Shown here one piece after another: positions 35,130 to 44,333 of a stretch of DNA of 55,583 bases; position 1 is the first letter of the stretch; every line of letters begins with the position of its first letter. The notes beneath the pieces were generated by a model. It did not search any database. It was given only the letters and a program-made list of their open reading frames with translations, and was not told the origin of the DNA. Source of the stretch: an uncultured Spirochaetaceae bacterium. Its GTDB lineage: Bacteria > Spirochaetota > Spirochaetia > Sphaerochaetales > Sphaerochaetaceae. The position numbers and the translations under genes were made by a program. Where the stretch lies: contig CALXLA010000016.1 of the NCBI GenBank assembly GCA_944389075.1, positions 1 through 55,583 of the forward strand, given 5' to 3'.

Positions 35130-36161
35130 GTGAAAGAGTATTTTTCCAGGGAAGCAGATAGGTACATGACATCTTTGGTGCTAAGGTACAATTCGGAAAA
35201 GAACGAGAGTGAGAAACTGAAGCTGGAGAACATCGTGGTAGAGCGCACGAAGGTGATGCTTTATCTCATACCACTTCGTTCGTGCTTGATTGCAGAGGAA
35301 GAACTCTCAGGATTCCTGCTGGACGTGATGAAGGATATAAGCAGATTCATAACATCATTCACGATAAGCGGTACATCCTATGCAGCATATCTTACACAGA
35401 TCTGCCGATACCGCTGCATCCGATACATGAGCAGGAAAAAGAAAGCGGAAAGGAACGAGATGGCAATGCTCATTGATGCATCTTCTGGATGCGAGAGGCC
35501 TACATACCTGAATGAAAAAGAGAATGCATATGAAGGTACATTGATCCCTGAATACAAGAGCATGGATTTCGTCTCGATAATCAAGGCAATGCTGGAAGAT
35601 TCAGATGGACAATGTGGCAAATGCAGCGCAATCGAGAAGGAACTGGGAGACAGGCTTGCAGACAGACTCTGCAGAAGGAGATTCATCGAATTCCTTCTAT
35701 ATCTTCCGCAGACTGAAAGCCCATCATTCATCGCAGGCATTTCAAGAGTACTGCGGATCGATGGCGCAGTAATCAGCCATTTCTACTATCTCAGGCATCT
35801 TTATCTGAATACCGATGACGATGCAATCGGACGCCTCAATGAAGTCACATGCCGCTACTGGAATATGATTGTCAGCCTGCAGCGCTCAATGGAGTACGAG
35901 ACAGATGAAGAGAAGACAACCATGCTGAAAGCTGCTTTAGAGCGTACGAAAGCGATTCATAAAAGAAAGCTCAACGCATTGAAAAAGGCGCGGCATGGTC
36001 TTTCCCAGAGCCAGATAGCGTCCCTTATGGACATAAAACGCTCTACAGTCTCAATCGATCTTGAAATGATAAGGATTCTTCTGAAAAGCCTGCTGAGCAG
36101 AAAAGCAGAGGCTGGGAACCCCCAGCCTCCAGATCATCAGTTCTTGCCTTCCAGTGAGTAA
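35130..36161 (+). CDS. Sigma-factor-like or HTH protein of unknown function
   Basis: A 343-residue soluble protein. Residues about 60-105 (EEELSGFLLDVMKDISRFI...YAAYLTQICRYRCIRYMSRKKKAERNE) resemble sigma-70 region 2 of ECF type. The C-terminus (RHGLSQSQIASLMDIKRSTVSIDLEMIRILLKSLL) is a clear helix-turn-helix like region 4. Between them lies a long helical insert with FLLYLPQTESPSFIAGISRVL. I cannot name the family; a divergent sigma factor or phage-type regulator are both possible. Start is GTG 35130, with GGAGGG at 35121-35126. The 3' end overlaps the convergent ygeY gene by 25 bases and contains that operon's terminator. Confidence 0.65.
   Translation: MKEYFSREADRYMTSLVLRYNSEKNESEKLKLENIVVERTKVMLYLIPLRSCLIAEEELSGFLLDVMKDISRFITSFTISGTSYAAYLTQICRYRCIRYMSRKKKAERNEMAMLIDASSGCERPTYLNEKENAYEGTLIPEYKSMDFVSIIKAMLEDSDGQCGKCSAIEKELGDRLADRLCRRRFIEFLLYLPQTESPSFIAGISRVLRIDGAVISHFYYLRHLYLNTDDDAIGRLNEVTCRYWNMIVSLQRSMEYETDEEKTTMLKAALERTKAIHKRKLNALKKARHGLSQSQIASLMDIKRSTVSIDLEMIRILLKSLLSRKAEAGNPQPPDHQFLPSSE
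36108..36129 (-). terminator. Terminator of the ygfK-ssnA-ygeY operon, inside the opposing gene
   Basis: GAGGCTGGG (36108-36116) and CCCAGCCTC (36121-36129) form a perfect nine-pair stem with a four-base loop. On the minus strand it follows the ygeY stop and is followed by TGCTTTTCTG. It lies within the last codons of the convergent plus-strand gene. Confidence 0.75.
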
Positions 36162-37354
36162 GGAAGCATTGCATAGAACTTGGAGCAAATCACGAGGTCC
36201 TCAACCCTGTTGATCTCATTAGGAGCATGTGCCTGAGCCTCATCTCCCGGTCCAAAGCCGATTGCAGGGATCTTGTGCCTTCCTGTCGTTGCGACAAGGT
36301 TAGTGGAGAATGTCCACTTATCTACGACAGGATCCTTGCCAAACATCTCCTTGTAGTCTGCAATACCTGCCTGTACGAGAGGATGGCTCTGGTCAAGCTT
36401 CCATGTCGGGAAGTAAAGCTCCTGAGAATACTTCGTACCAGTCCATGCTGTCTTGTCGTAGTCAGGCATCTCGACGATGATGTCTTCCTTCTTGTCTCCT
36501 GTAGCCTTGGATACATATTCCTTGACCTGATTGATTGCGAGCTCCGCATCCTCTCCCCATGTAAGACGTCTGTCGCAGTAAAGCATCGCATAATCAGGAA
36601 CAGCGCACTGAGAAGGTCCTTTGACATCAATCTGGGATACAGTGATAGTGCCCTTGCCGAGGAAGTTGTCATCATCCGGCTGGAGATCTGCATTGAGCTG
36701 CTCTATAGCAAGAGCTGCGCGTGCAGCCTTATATGCAGCAGATACTCCGCGCTCTGGGGCAGATCCATGGCAGGAAACACCTCTGAGTATAACCCTGATC
36801 TCCATTCTGCCTCTGTGGCCTCTGTAGAGACGGCATGATGTAGGCTCTGTGGAAACAATGAGATCCGGCTTGATGCCTTCTTCCTCGATCATATACTTCC
36901 AGCACATTCCATCGCAGTCTTCTTCCATGACTGTGAAGGTAAAGAGAACTGTGTATTCTCCGCCATAGCCAAGCTCCTTGAGGATCCTGCCAGCGGTGAT
37001 CATGGAAGCAGCTCCACCCTTCTGATCCGATGCGCCTCTTCCCTTCACGAGACCATCTTCGATAGCACCTGAGAACGGATCGAACTCCCAGTTCTTGAGA
37101 TTACCGACCTCGACAGTATCGATATGGGCATCGAATGCAAGCTTCTTTGGGCCGTTGCCAACTCTGCCGACAACAGATCCAAGCCCATCAATCTTCACTT
37201 CATCGAAGCCTGCTTCCTCGCAGAGCTTCACGATGAGCTTGCAGACATCCTCTTCCTTAGAGCTGTAGCTCTTGGTCTGCACAAGTTTTGAAAGATTCTG
37301 AGCTGTATAATCACGATACTTCTCAGCCAATTCACGGATCTTCTCGGATATCAT
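36137..37354 (-). CDS. ygeY: YgeY family selenium-metabolism-linked M20 hydrolase
   Basis: A 405-residue M20-family metallopeptidase-like amidohydrolase of the YgeY type, thought to open or cleave N-carbamoyl or similar amide products in purine or hydantoin breakdown. Metal-site blocks are LAFDAHIDTVEVG, KGRGASDQKGGAASM, FTVMEEDCDGMCW and STEPTSCRLYRGHRGRMEI, with GRHKIPAIGFGPGDEAQAHAPNE near the end. It is the last gene of a minus-strand operon behind ssnA (gap 17) and ygfK. The same trio occurs with selenium-dependent molybdenum hydroxylase genes in E. coli and gut anaerobes. Confidence 0.93.
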   Translation of the reverse strand: MISEKIRELAEKYRDYTAQNLSKLVQTKSYSSKEEDVCKLIVKLCEEAGFDEVKIDGLGSVVGRVGNGPKKLAFDAHIDTVEVGNLKNWEFDPFSGAIEDGLVKGRGASDQKGGAASMITAGRILKELGYGGEYTVLFTFTVMEEDCDGMCWKYMIEEEGIKPDLIVSTEPTSCRLYRGHRGRMEIRVILRGVSCHGSAPERGVSAAYKAARAALAIEQLNADLQPDDDNFLGKGTITVSQIDVKGPSQCAVPDYAMLYCDRRLTWGEDAELAINQVKEYVSKATGDKKEDIIVEMPDYDKTAWTGTKYSQELYFPTWKLDQSHPLVQAGIADYKEMFGKDPVVDKWTFSTNLVATTGRHKIPAIGFGPGDEAQAHAPNEINRVEDLVICSKFYAMLPYSLEGKN

Positions 37355-37371
37355 AATAATTCTCCTTATTC

Positions 37372-38703
37372 CTACCTTATCTTATCAGCTCTTTCCCAGA
37401 CGCGCTTCGCAACACGGCGGGCCTCGCTATAGATTCTCTCCGCATCAAGCTTTGTGAATCTGTGATTCTCATAGACTATATCGCCATTGACAATCACAGA
37501 ATCAACACAGCCGGATCCCATGCCCCAGACAAAATGCCCTGCCGCATTCTCCTTCACAAGAGGTGTCGGCGCATTGTAGTCAAGAAGCGCGATATCAGCC
37601 TTATAGCCTGCTGCGATCCTTCCCCACTTTCCTCGCCCGGAGAAGCAGTTCTCGACTATCCTGTTTCCGCGGTTCAGCGCCTCAAGGAAATCCGCAGGCC
37701 AGTATGGGCCCTTCGCATCCTTGTTCTTGAAGAACGCGATCTTGATTTCCTCGAACATGTTGCCACCGCAGCCATCTGTTCCGAGTACAAGGTTCTTTAT
37801 CAGAGGCAGATTGGTACAGTAGCCGATGCTGTTGTTCATATTCGATCTCGCATTATGCGCGATGAACGAGCCACGCTTGTTGATAAGCTCTATCTCTTCC
37901 TGACTAAGATGTACTGCATGCACAAGGAGCGTCTTTGGAGTAAGCAGACCAAAGTCATCGAGCCTCTGAGCTATATCCTTGCCGTAAATGTGGTGAGAAT
38001 GAATCACATCATATTTATCCTCAGCCACATGAAGATGCATACCGCAGCCTGTCTTCTCAACGCACTGTGCGATAAGCTTCAGACCTTCATCCGGAATCGT
38101 GAAAGGAGCATGTCCTCCGATCATCGCCTGGCAGAGAGCATCATCGCCTTTGGAAGCAACCTCATCTGCAAAGCGCCAGTTCTCGGCAACGCCTTCCTCG
38201 ACTTCCTTCATGCCATCATTCCTGTCAGTGACCTCATAGCAGGTGGCACCTCTTATGCCGACTTCTTCCATACCTTTCGCAATCACTGAAAGGGAGCCCT
38301 TGATGAATGACGGAGATGCATGATGGTCAATTGCTGAAGTAGTGCCTGCGGCAATCGCATCCATTGAGCAGATCAGTGATGAATAGTAGAGAGCTTCCTC
38401 ATCAAGAGCCCTGTCGAGCCTCCACCACCACTCTTTCAGGACCTGGATGAAATCAGTCTGCGGACCTGCGGAGATGAGCATTCCTCTTGAAAGGCCTGAG
38501 TAGTAATGATGGTGTGCGCATACATTGCCAGGGATTGCGATACGCCCTTTCCCATCGATTACCTTATCAGCGGCCTCACCTTCTGCAGCATCAGGACCTG
38601 CTTTGATTATCTCAGTCCCATCGATGAGGATATCGCCGGGAGAGACATCGAATGGAGGTTCCGTCTGCATGATCAGTACATTCTTGATTGCTATTCTTGC
38701 CAT
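37372..38703 (-). CDS. ssnA: Putative aminohydrolase SsnA
   Basis: A 443-residue amidohydrolase-superfamily enzyme of the SsnA group, probably a guanine/purine-type deaminase in selenium-linked purine catabolism. The metal site shows NVCAHHHYYSGLSRG (where HxH is expected), MIGGHAPFTI, GMHLHVAED (His), LLVHAVHL and LVLGTDGCGGN (Asp). Residues ahead of the first motif (IAIKNVLIMQ; KVIDGKGRIAIPG) complete the beta sandwich, unlike the truncated relative at 25180-26400. Its ATG overlaps the ygfK stop by one base (TAATG), so translation is coupled. Confidence 0.93.
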   Translation of the reverse strand: MARIAIKNVLIMQTEPPFDVSPGDILIDGTEIIKAGPDAAEGEAADKVIDGKGRIAIPGNVCAHHHYYSGLSRGMLISAGPQTDFIQVLKEWWWRLDRALDEEALYYSSLICSMDAIAAGTTSAIDHHASPSFIKGSLSVIAKGMEEVGIRGATCYEVTDRNDGMKEVEEGVAENWRFADEVASKGDDALCQAMIGGHAPFTIPDEGLKLIAQCVEKTGCGMHLHVAEDKYDVIHSHHIYGKDIAQRLDDFGLLTPKTLLVHAVHLSQEEIELINKRGSFIAHNARSNMNNSIGYCTNLPLIKNLVLGTDGCGGNMFEEIKIAFFKNKDAKGPYWPADFLEALNRGNRIVENCFSGRGKWGRIAAGYKADIALLDYNAPTPLVKENAAGHFVWGMGSGCVDSVIVNGDIVYENHRFTKLDAERIYSEARRVAKRVWERADKIR

Positions 38704-41700
38704 TATTCCTCCACAGCTCCAAGAAGATAGGAGTACGACATATAGATTCTTTCGATGATGGCCGCAATCTCCTCAGGGACATCAGCCTCAAGATATCCAT
38801 CGCCATCAATCGAACCCTTGATCACCTTCCCATCAAGCCTGATGTAAATCTCATCACCAGCTGGATAGAAGCCGCTGTTCGTGCTGTTCTCGAAATCCTC
38901 ATAGAGCGAGAAAAGCGTGAACTTATCACGATAAGGCTTTCCTGAATGAGGACAGAATGTCTCGCAGTTTCCGCACTCATTGCAGTAAGCATCGAGATGA
39001 ACAATCTGGAACGGATCCTCGAAAAGCCCTGTATCACGGAGATCTATCGCGACATTCGCCCTGTTAGGACAGACTTCCATGCACTTCAGGCAGAGATATG
39101 AGCACTCGATACAGCGTGATGCCTCGGAGAGCGCGAAGAACTCATCTGAAGACTTCGTACGAGGAACAAGATGGCTCTTCTTCCTTACGATGGATGCGAA
39201 GAACTCTTCCTCTGCGAGCCTCATCTCCTCCTCTTCCTCTGGAGTCATCTCATCGTCATCCTCTTCATCATGGTCATGTCCGCAATCGCAATCATCATCG
39301 TGGTGGTGATGTCCGCATCCGCACTCATCTCCATGCTCATGGTGATGTCCGCAGCCACAGTCATCATGGCCACAGCAGCATTCATCCTCGTCCTCATCTT
39401 CTTCTGCGATATTGCTGTATACATCATCGATTGCATCCTCGACAGCAGCTCTTGCGGATGCGATGCATCTTACTACGGTAGACGGACCTGTCGCAGCATC
39501 TCCGATCAGGTATACGCCTTCAGTATCTGTTCCGCAGATAGCCTTGAGGACATCCTTGTCAGCGCTCTCTCCGATTGCAGAGATCACATAGTCGATATTG
39601 ATGACAGCTGTCCTTCCTGTATCAACAGGACGCCTTCTTCCGGACTCATCCTCTTCCCCGAGCTCCATCTCGGAAACTGTAAGCTGTCCATCCTGGAATG
39701 ATGAAGGATTATGGAGGAACATGAACTGGATGCCCTCATCCAGAGCTTCCTTATACTCTTCCATGTCAGCAGGCATCTCAGAACGTGTACGCCTGTAAAT
39801 CACGGTTACTGATTCAACACCCGGAATCCTCTTTGCCATCCTCGCGGCATCCATAGCGGTATTTCCTCCGCCGATTACCGCAACGTTCCTTCCGAGATTG
39901 ATATCCTCCTTTCTCTTTGCTCTTGCAAGGAAATGGATAGCGCTCTCAACAGGCCCATTGCCCTTGATTCCCGGATCTCTGGACTTCTCTGCGCCGATTG
40001 AGACGAAGATGTAGCCGAATCCTTCAGCCTTGAGTTCTGCAACAGTCTTCTCTGTGCGGAAGAAGAACTTGACACCATTGTCCTCAATGAATTTAACATC
40101 ATGCTCTATAGCTTCTTCAGGAATGCGGAAATCAGGGATTATGTTCCTTACGACACCGCCTGCATTTTCCTCGCGTTCAAAGACATATGTATCAAAACCG
40201 GCTCTTGCGAGGAAGTATGCGGCAGAAAGACCTGCAGGGCCTGCACCTATCACGGCAGCTTTCTCAGAAGCGGCCTCTGGCTTCTCCCAGATCTCGTTTC
40301 TGAATTCCTCATACCCGTTCTCGACAGCAAGCTTCTTAATCTCCCTGATCTGAACAGCGCCTTCATAATCCATCCTTGCGCAGTGGTTCTGGCACTGATG
40401 GTCACAGATCCAGCCAGTGATTGATGGCAGCGCATTCTTGAGATAGATAAGACCAAGGGCCTCTGCCCATCTGCCCTCACCTGCAAGCGCAACATAATCC
40501 GGGATATCCTGATTTATAGGACATGCTTCCACGCATGGTGCGACAAAGCAGTCAGTAAGCGAAAGAGGCGTACCGATCTTGACGGAATCGGTTCCCCTGA
40601 AATCCTTCTCATAGTGTCCGGACTCATCTGCAATCGCAATAGCCTCGCGGAGCTTATCGAGATCGATTCTGCCTGCCTCCCAGCTATCTGATTCTGCGAT
40701 AATCGATGCAATCTGGGACATCCTTGCATAGCCGCCCGGGCGGAGCATATCCGTCGCAAGCGTAAGAGGACGGATTCCCGCATCGAAAAGGAGCGCTGCA
40801 TTAGCGGCATTGAGACCGCCTGAATAGCTTATCATGATATTGCCATCGAAATGCGATGCGATCATCTCTGCAACCCTGACAGAGACAAGGAACAAAGCTC
40901 TTCCTGACATATATTTCTCATTGCCTGGAAGTACTTTCCCATCATTGCCTGTACCAAGAGTATTCGTAAGCTTCACACCGAATCCTACGCCATTCTCAGC
41001 GGCAAGAGCCTTGAGACGCTCAAGCATAGGAAGAGCATCCGCCTTCTGGAGATCATGTGAGAATGAGTCCCTGTTGAGAACGATGTAATCAAAGCCGTGA
41101 TCGTCAAGGATCTTCCTTACTGTATCGTAGCCAAGAAGTGTCGGATTGAGCTTGACGAATGTATCGATATGCTTCTCGGAAATCATGTAGGAACAGATTC
41201 TCTCGATCTCATCCGGTGGACATCCATGCATTGTGGATATTGTCACGCTTGATGCTATGCGCGGGGAAATGACATCAAGATGCTTTGCGATCTTCAGTCC
41301 TGCGCCTTCCCACTCCGTGCCTTCGAAGATGTTATCCTCAAGAAGGGCCTGAGCCTCTGCGATGTAATTGCCGAAATCTATGCGATGGCATTCGATCATA
41401 TCATCGATGAAAGCCTGCATCCTCTCGCTCTTTATTCCTTCGAGGTTATAGCCGACTGACATGTTGAAGATGAATGATGGCTTCCTATCCATCTTCCCGT
41501 TCATCAGTCCTTCGATTATGTGGAGGATGATCCATGCCTTGAGGTATTCATCGTAGGCCTTCTCAAGGGTGAACTCAGTAGACCACTCGACATTGTATGC
41601 CTCATCTCTGGCATCGATGCATGGCTTCGCAATCTCAAGAGTATCCATGATCTGGACAGTCTTGAGCTCGATGAATCTCGCACCGCAGAGATATGATGTG

Positions 41701-41909
41701 ATTATGTTCTGCGCAAGCTGAGTATGAGGCCCGGCTGCAGGCCCGAGAGGCATTGTGCATGATGATGAGAATACATCCGCTCTTTTCTTTCCTGCATCAT
41801 GATAGAACTGCGCGCTGTCTATATTGAATATAGAGCCATGATTCCTGAACTCACCTGCAATCCTTCCGAGAAGCTCCCCGAAAGGCACCGGTCTCATAAT
41901 ATCTGCCAT
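38703..41909 (-). CDS. ygfK: Putative selenate reductase subunit YgfK with a Cys/His/Asp/Glu-rich insert
   Basis: A 1068-residue multidomain Fe-S flavoprotein. The N-terminal 440 residues form a dihydroorotate-dehydrogenase-like barrel (MPLGPAAGPHTQLAQN; STMHGCPPDEIERI; GVKLTNTLG). A Cys segment follows (CVEACPINQDIPDYV; CDHQCQNHCAR), then a GltD-like FAD/NAD(P) module (AAVIGAGPAGLSAAYFLARAG; VAVIGGGNTAMDAARMA; GVYLIGDAATGPSTVV). Near the end are 2[4Fe-4S] motifs (CIECSYLCLKCMEVCP; CNECGNCETFCP). Residues about 836-896 are an insert packed with Cys, His, Asp and Glu. ATG 41909 is used because AAGGAG precedes it; GTG 41915 is too close. YgfK is required for anaerobic purine or selenium-linked breakdown in other gut bacteria; its exact reaction is uncertain. 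Confidence 0.93.
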   Translation of the reverse strand: MADIMRPVPFGELLGRIAGEFRNHGSIFNIDSAQFYHDAGKKRADVFSSSCTMPLGPAAGPHTQLAQNIITSYLCGARFIELKTVQIMDTLEIAKPCIDARDEAYNVEWSTEFTLEKAYDEYLKAWIILHIIEGLMNGKMDRKPSFIFNMSVGYNLEGIKSERMQAFIDDMIECHRIDFGNYIAEAQALLEDNIFEGTEWEGAGLKIAKHLDVISPRIASSVTISTMHGCPPDEIERICSYMISEKHIDTFVKLNPTLLGYDTVRKILDDHGFDYIVLNRDSFSHDLQKADALPMLERLKALAAENGVGFGVKLTNTLGTGNDGKVLPGNEKYMSGRALFLVSVRVAEMIASHFDGNIMISYSGGLNAANAALLFDAGIRPLTLATDMLRPGGYARMSQIASIIAESDSWEAGRIDLDKLREAIAIADESGHYEKDFRGTDSVKIGTPLSLTDCFVAPCVEACPINQDIPDYVALAGEGRWAEALGLIYLKNALPSITGWICDHQCQNHCARMDYEGAVQIREIKKLAVENGYEEFRNEIWEKPEAASEKAAVIGAGPAGLSAAYFLARAGFDTYVFEREENAGGVVRNIIPDFRIPEEAIEHDVKFIEDNGVKFFFRTEKTVAELKAEGFGYIFVSIGAEKSRDPGIKGNGPVESAIHFLARAKRKEDINLGRNVAVIGGGNTAMDAARMAKRIPGVESVTVIYRRTRSEMPADMEEYKEALDEGIQFMFLHNPSSFQDGQLTVSEMELGEEDESGRRRPVDTGRTAVINIDYVISAIGESADKDVLKAICGTDTEGVYLIGDAATGPSTVVRCIASARAAVEDAIDDVYSNIAEEDEDEDECCCGHDDCGCGHHHEHGDECGCGHHHHDDDCDCGHDHDEEDDDEMTPEEEEEMRLAEEEFFASIVRKKSHLVPRTKSSDEFFALSEASRCIECSYLCLKCMEVCPNRANVAIDLRDTGLFEDPFQIVHLDAYCNECGNCETFCPHSGKPYRDKFTLFSLYEDFENSTNSGFYPAGDEIYIRLDGKVIKGSIDGDGYLEADVPEEIAAIIERIYMSYSYLLGAVEE

Positions 41910-41929
41910 ATGCACTCCTTATCTCTTTA

Positions 41930-41982
41930 ATTCTAAATCAGAGGACAGCTAAGTCAAACAAAATAATGCAACAAACTGCAAC
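41930..41982 (-). promoter_or_regulatory. Promoter of the ygfK operon with a tandem GTTGCA site
   Basis: On the minus strand TTGACT (41957-41952) and TAGAAT (41935-41930) are separated by 16 bases, a good sigma-70-type promoter. Just upstream, GTTGCA occurs twice exactly ten bases apart (41982-41977 and 41972-41967), where an activator would bind. The remaining stretch to 42156 shows no supported feature. Confidence 0.6.
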
Positions 41983-42156
41983 AGAGGAAGACCTTTCCTG
42001 TCATCTGGCTAAAGCTTTCCTATGATTGCTTATTTCCCATGTGTTGCTCAATATCACGGAGATATGAAACCATGACGCTGGCAACTCATGGCATAAGGAT
42101 GTATGGCAATCCGTTTTATCAAGATTGCTATGCTTGGAAGCGCTTACTCTCAATAA

Positions 42157-44307
42157 TCAGAGCCTATTGCGATGACTGTAGTCCAGATAATACTTGCAGA
42201 TTTCTGTTTTTGTTACCGCTGACTTGATCTTCCCTATCCTTTCGGCTATCGCATCAAGCTCATCAGAAGGGACAACATCGTGGCTCAGCAGGAACTTCAC
42301 AGCTGGTAGATTAAGATAATGCAGGGCAGTCATTATCGGGGACATCGCCTCCTCTGTGTGATATGTGAAGATATCCTTATCTGAAAGCTCCCACAGCGCA
42401 TTCCATTCAGATGTCCCGATATGGAACAGACCAGCAGCTATTGTCGCGACTGTGCCCCGATATCTGTCAGGAGATTCATCAGCCCCATGCTCAATAAGAT
42501 ATCTTATCTTCGCAAGCGTACACTCCGGCGACAGGACTGCGATACGAAGAGTGCTATTGCCATTCTTATCTCTGGCATTGATATCTACGCCGATTCTCAG
42601 CATCTTGTCGTAAATTTCCGGATAATACCCTTCCTGGACTATCATCTCCATAAGGAATGTACTGCCATCGGATGATTTCGCATCAGGTCTGACTATATCA
42701 AGAAGAGAAAGGATAATATCCTCATTCTCATAAACCTGCTCAGCGCTATAGGAATCTCCTATTACGGCAAAGAGCATCCGTTCCGCATATCTGATGTCAC
42801 TATCAGAATAAGCGGCCTTAGCTAGGAACTTTTCCAGCTCGATTTCGTCCAAGTCCAGTCTGGGCATTTCCCCATTATCATTTCTGATATCGATATCGGC
42901 ACCGGCAGAGATCATGGCATCCCATCTTTCCAGGTCCCCGATGTAATGAAGCGCGGAACACCCATCTTCATTGATTACATCGATATCAGATGTCCGCCCG
43001 AGAATCCTGCAGAACAGCTCCGGAAGGGAACCGCAGCGCTTAGCGGCAATAATCAGGAGCGTATTGCCATCTGCATCACGCATTGAGAAGACTTCATCAG
43101 GAATATATGGGGACATTGCATCAAACTGCTCACATCTGACTTTATCAAGGCGCTGCCAATATGCAGTACCATGGGAATCATCGATTGGCACCAGATGATC
43201 ATTAAACCGAGCATTCTCTAGAAAATTACCAACAAATTCGAAAATGCTTTCGAAAGACATATCATACATGGCTTCTGCCAAGGTTCTGAACATAATGCCA
43301 AGCTTGTATGAATCATAGAGTTCATAAGGCAGCCTATCGATATCATCAAAGACATCGCTTCCTCTGTATCTGAAACCGACAGTGACAAGATATCTCACGA
43401 TATCAACGCAGTCATCCTTGCTGTTCTGATAACCAGCACCGCCGCTCGCTATGCTTCCACATGAGCTATAATCCCTGCATGTGATCGCATTGTGCAGAAT
43501 CGATGTACCTTGCCTGTTCTCAGCTTCCCTCGGTCTCCTTATGTTCCCTGCGATCTTCCTGATTGTTTCGAGCTTATCTGTATCATCGATATCATTAAGA
43601 AGATAAGCATAAGTACGCTCATCTGCGCTTATGCCATATTGCCCGATAACCTCAAGAAAATATTTCTTAAAGCTGTCATTGTCATGAGGAAGCATATCTC
43701 CCTCGATGTATTCAGCATCCAGAACAGGGATGCAAGTCTCAAGTTCCTCAGGAACCGAAGATACGGCAATGATGCTCATTATACTGCTGCATTGACTTAA
43801 AGTGATGAGAGAAGAATCAAGGCTGTCTGTTGCTGTGATTATCGAGCAGTTTTCCTCGAAAGCCGCAAGATAATCCACAAGGATCCTGCCTTTTCCTTCA
43901 TAACTGATAAATTCATTTCTGAAATAGCCTGCAATATCTCCTGCATCAGATCCCGAAACAAGATAGTCTAGCTTGTCATCTGGGAAAAGCAGATAAGCCA
44001 GCAGTAATCCCTTCTCAATATCATCAGTGCGTATTATGAAACTATTGCAAGACCCATCAAGGATATCCTCGATACCCGCATTTCCTGATGAAGATATTCT
44101 CGCTTTCAGCGATATTACCGGCCCATGCCATTTCCGGGCTCTTGCAGCAGACAGATCTCCTGTCGCAGGAACATAAACCGAAAAAGAATCAATCGTTTTG
44201 TCATCATCATATGACTTGCATAAAAGCACAGAGTCATTTCCGTATATCTTATAGCATGTACAATCATAGCCATTCTCAGATTTCCTGCATACTTCGCTTC
44301 TTTTCAT
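42157..44307 (-). CDS. Ankyrin repeat protein (ank 1)
   Basis: About 716 residues. The C-terminal half has ankyrin-like units: DADGNTLLIIAAKRCGSLPELFCRIL, NEDGCSALHYIGDLERWDAMISAGADIDIRNDNGEMP, SSDGSTFLMEMIVQEGYYPEIYDKMLRIGVDINARDKNGNSTLRIAVLS, KIRYLIEHGADES. The N-terminal half is unrecognised, with CTCYKIYGNDSVLLC and VYVPAT near the start, similar in style to the start of the ankyrin protein at 44844 (KIYLFCNNIY). No signal peptide. ATG 44307 has GAGG ten bases upstream; the frame opens at 44370 and would then overlap the Doc gene by 37 bases. Last gene of an ankyrin-antitoxin-Doc-ankyrin run. A binding-partner or effector role is likely, target unknown. Confidence 0.8.
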   Translation of the reverse strand: MKRSEVCRKSENGYDCTCYKIYGNDSVLLCKSYDDDKTIDSFSVYVPATGDLSAARARKWHGPVISLKARISSSGNAGIEDILDGSCNSFIIRTDDIEKGLLLAYLLFPDDKLDYLVSGSDAGDIAGYFRNEFISYEGKGRILVDYLAAFEENCSIITATDSLDSSLITLSQCSSIMSIIAVSSVPEELETCIPVLDAEYIEGDMLPHDNDSFKKYFLEVIGQYGISADERTYAYLLNDIDDTDKLETIRKIAGNIRRPREAENRQGTSILHNAITCRDYSSCGSIASGGAGYQNSKDDCVDIVRYLVTVGFRYRGSDVFDDIDRLPYELYDSYKLGIMFRTLAEAMYDMSFESIFEFVGNFLENARFNDHLVPIDDSHGTAYWQRLDKVRCEQFDAMSPYIPDEVFSMRDADGNTLLIIAAKRCGSLPELFCRILGRTSDIDVINEDGCSALHYIGDLERWDAMISAGADIDIRNDNGEMPRLDLDEIELEKFLAKAAYSDSDIRYAERMLFAVIGDSYSAEQVYENEDIILSLLDIVRPDAKSSDGSTFLMEMIVQEGYYPEIYDKMLRIGVDINARDKNGNSTLRIAVLSPECTLAKIRYLIEHGADESPDRYRGTVATIAAGLFHIGTSEWNALWELSDKDIFTYHTEEAMSPIMTALHYLNLPAVKFLLSHDVVPSDELDAIAERIGKIKSAVTKTEICKYYLDYSHRNRL

Positions 44308-44333
44308 CTTATTCAGACCTCGTGCAATATTAT

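Noticed and set aside
37462-38289. A 275-codon plus-strand open frame
   Set aside because: It is the antisense shadow of ssnA, whose metal-site motifs are clear.
39240-39420. Short tandem-like pattern resembling a microsatellite or CRISPR-like array
   Set aside because: The units are irregular and in frame within ygfK; there are no constant repeats with unique spacers.
39098-39701. Plus-strand frames rich in Ser, His and Val over the ygfK insert
   Set aside because: They are produced by the repetitive GAT/CAC/TGC codons of the YgfK insert read backwards.
42039-42227. 62-codon plus-strand frame upstream of the ygfK promoter
   Set aside because: No ribosome site; it overlaps the end of the ankyrin gene and looks non-coding.
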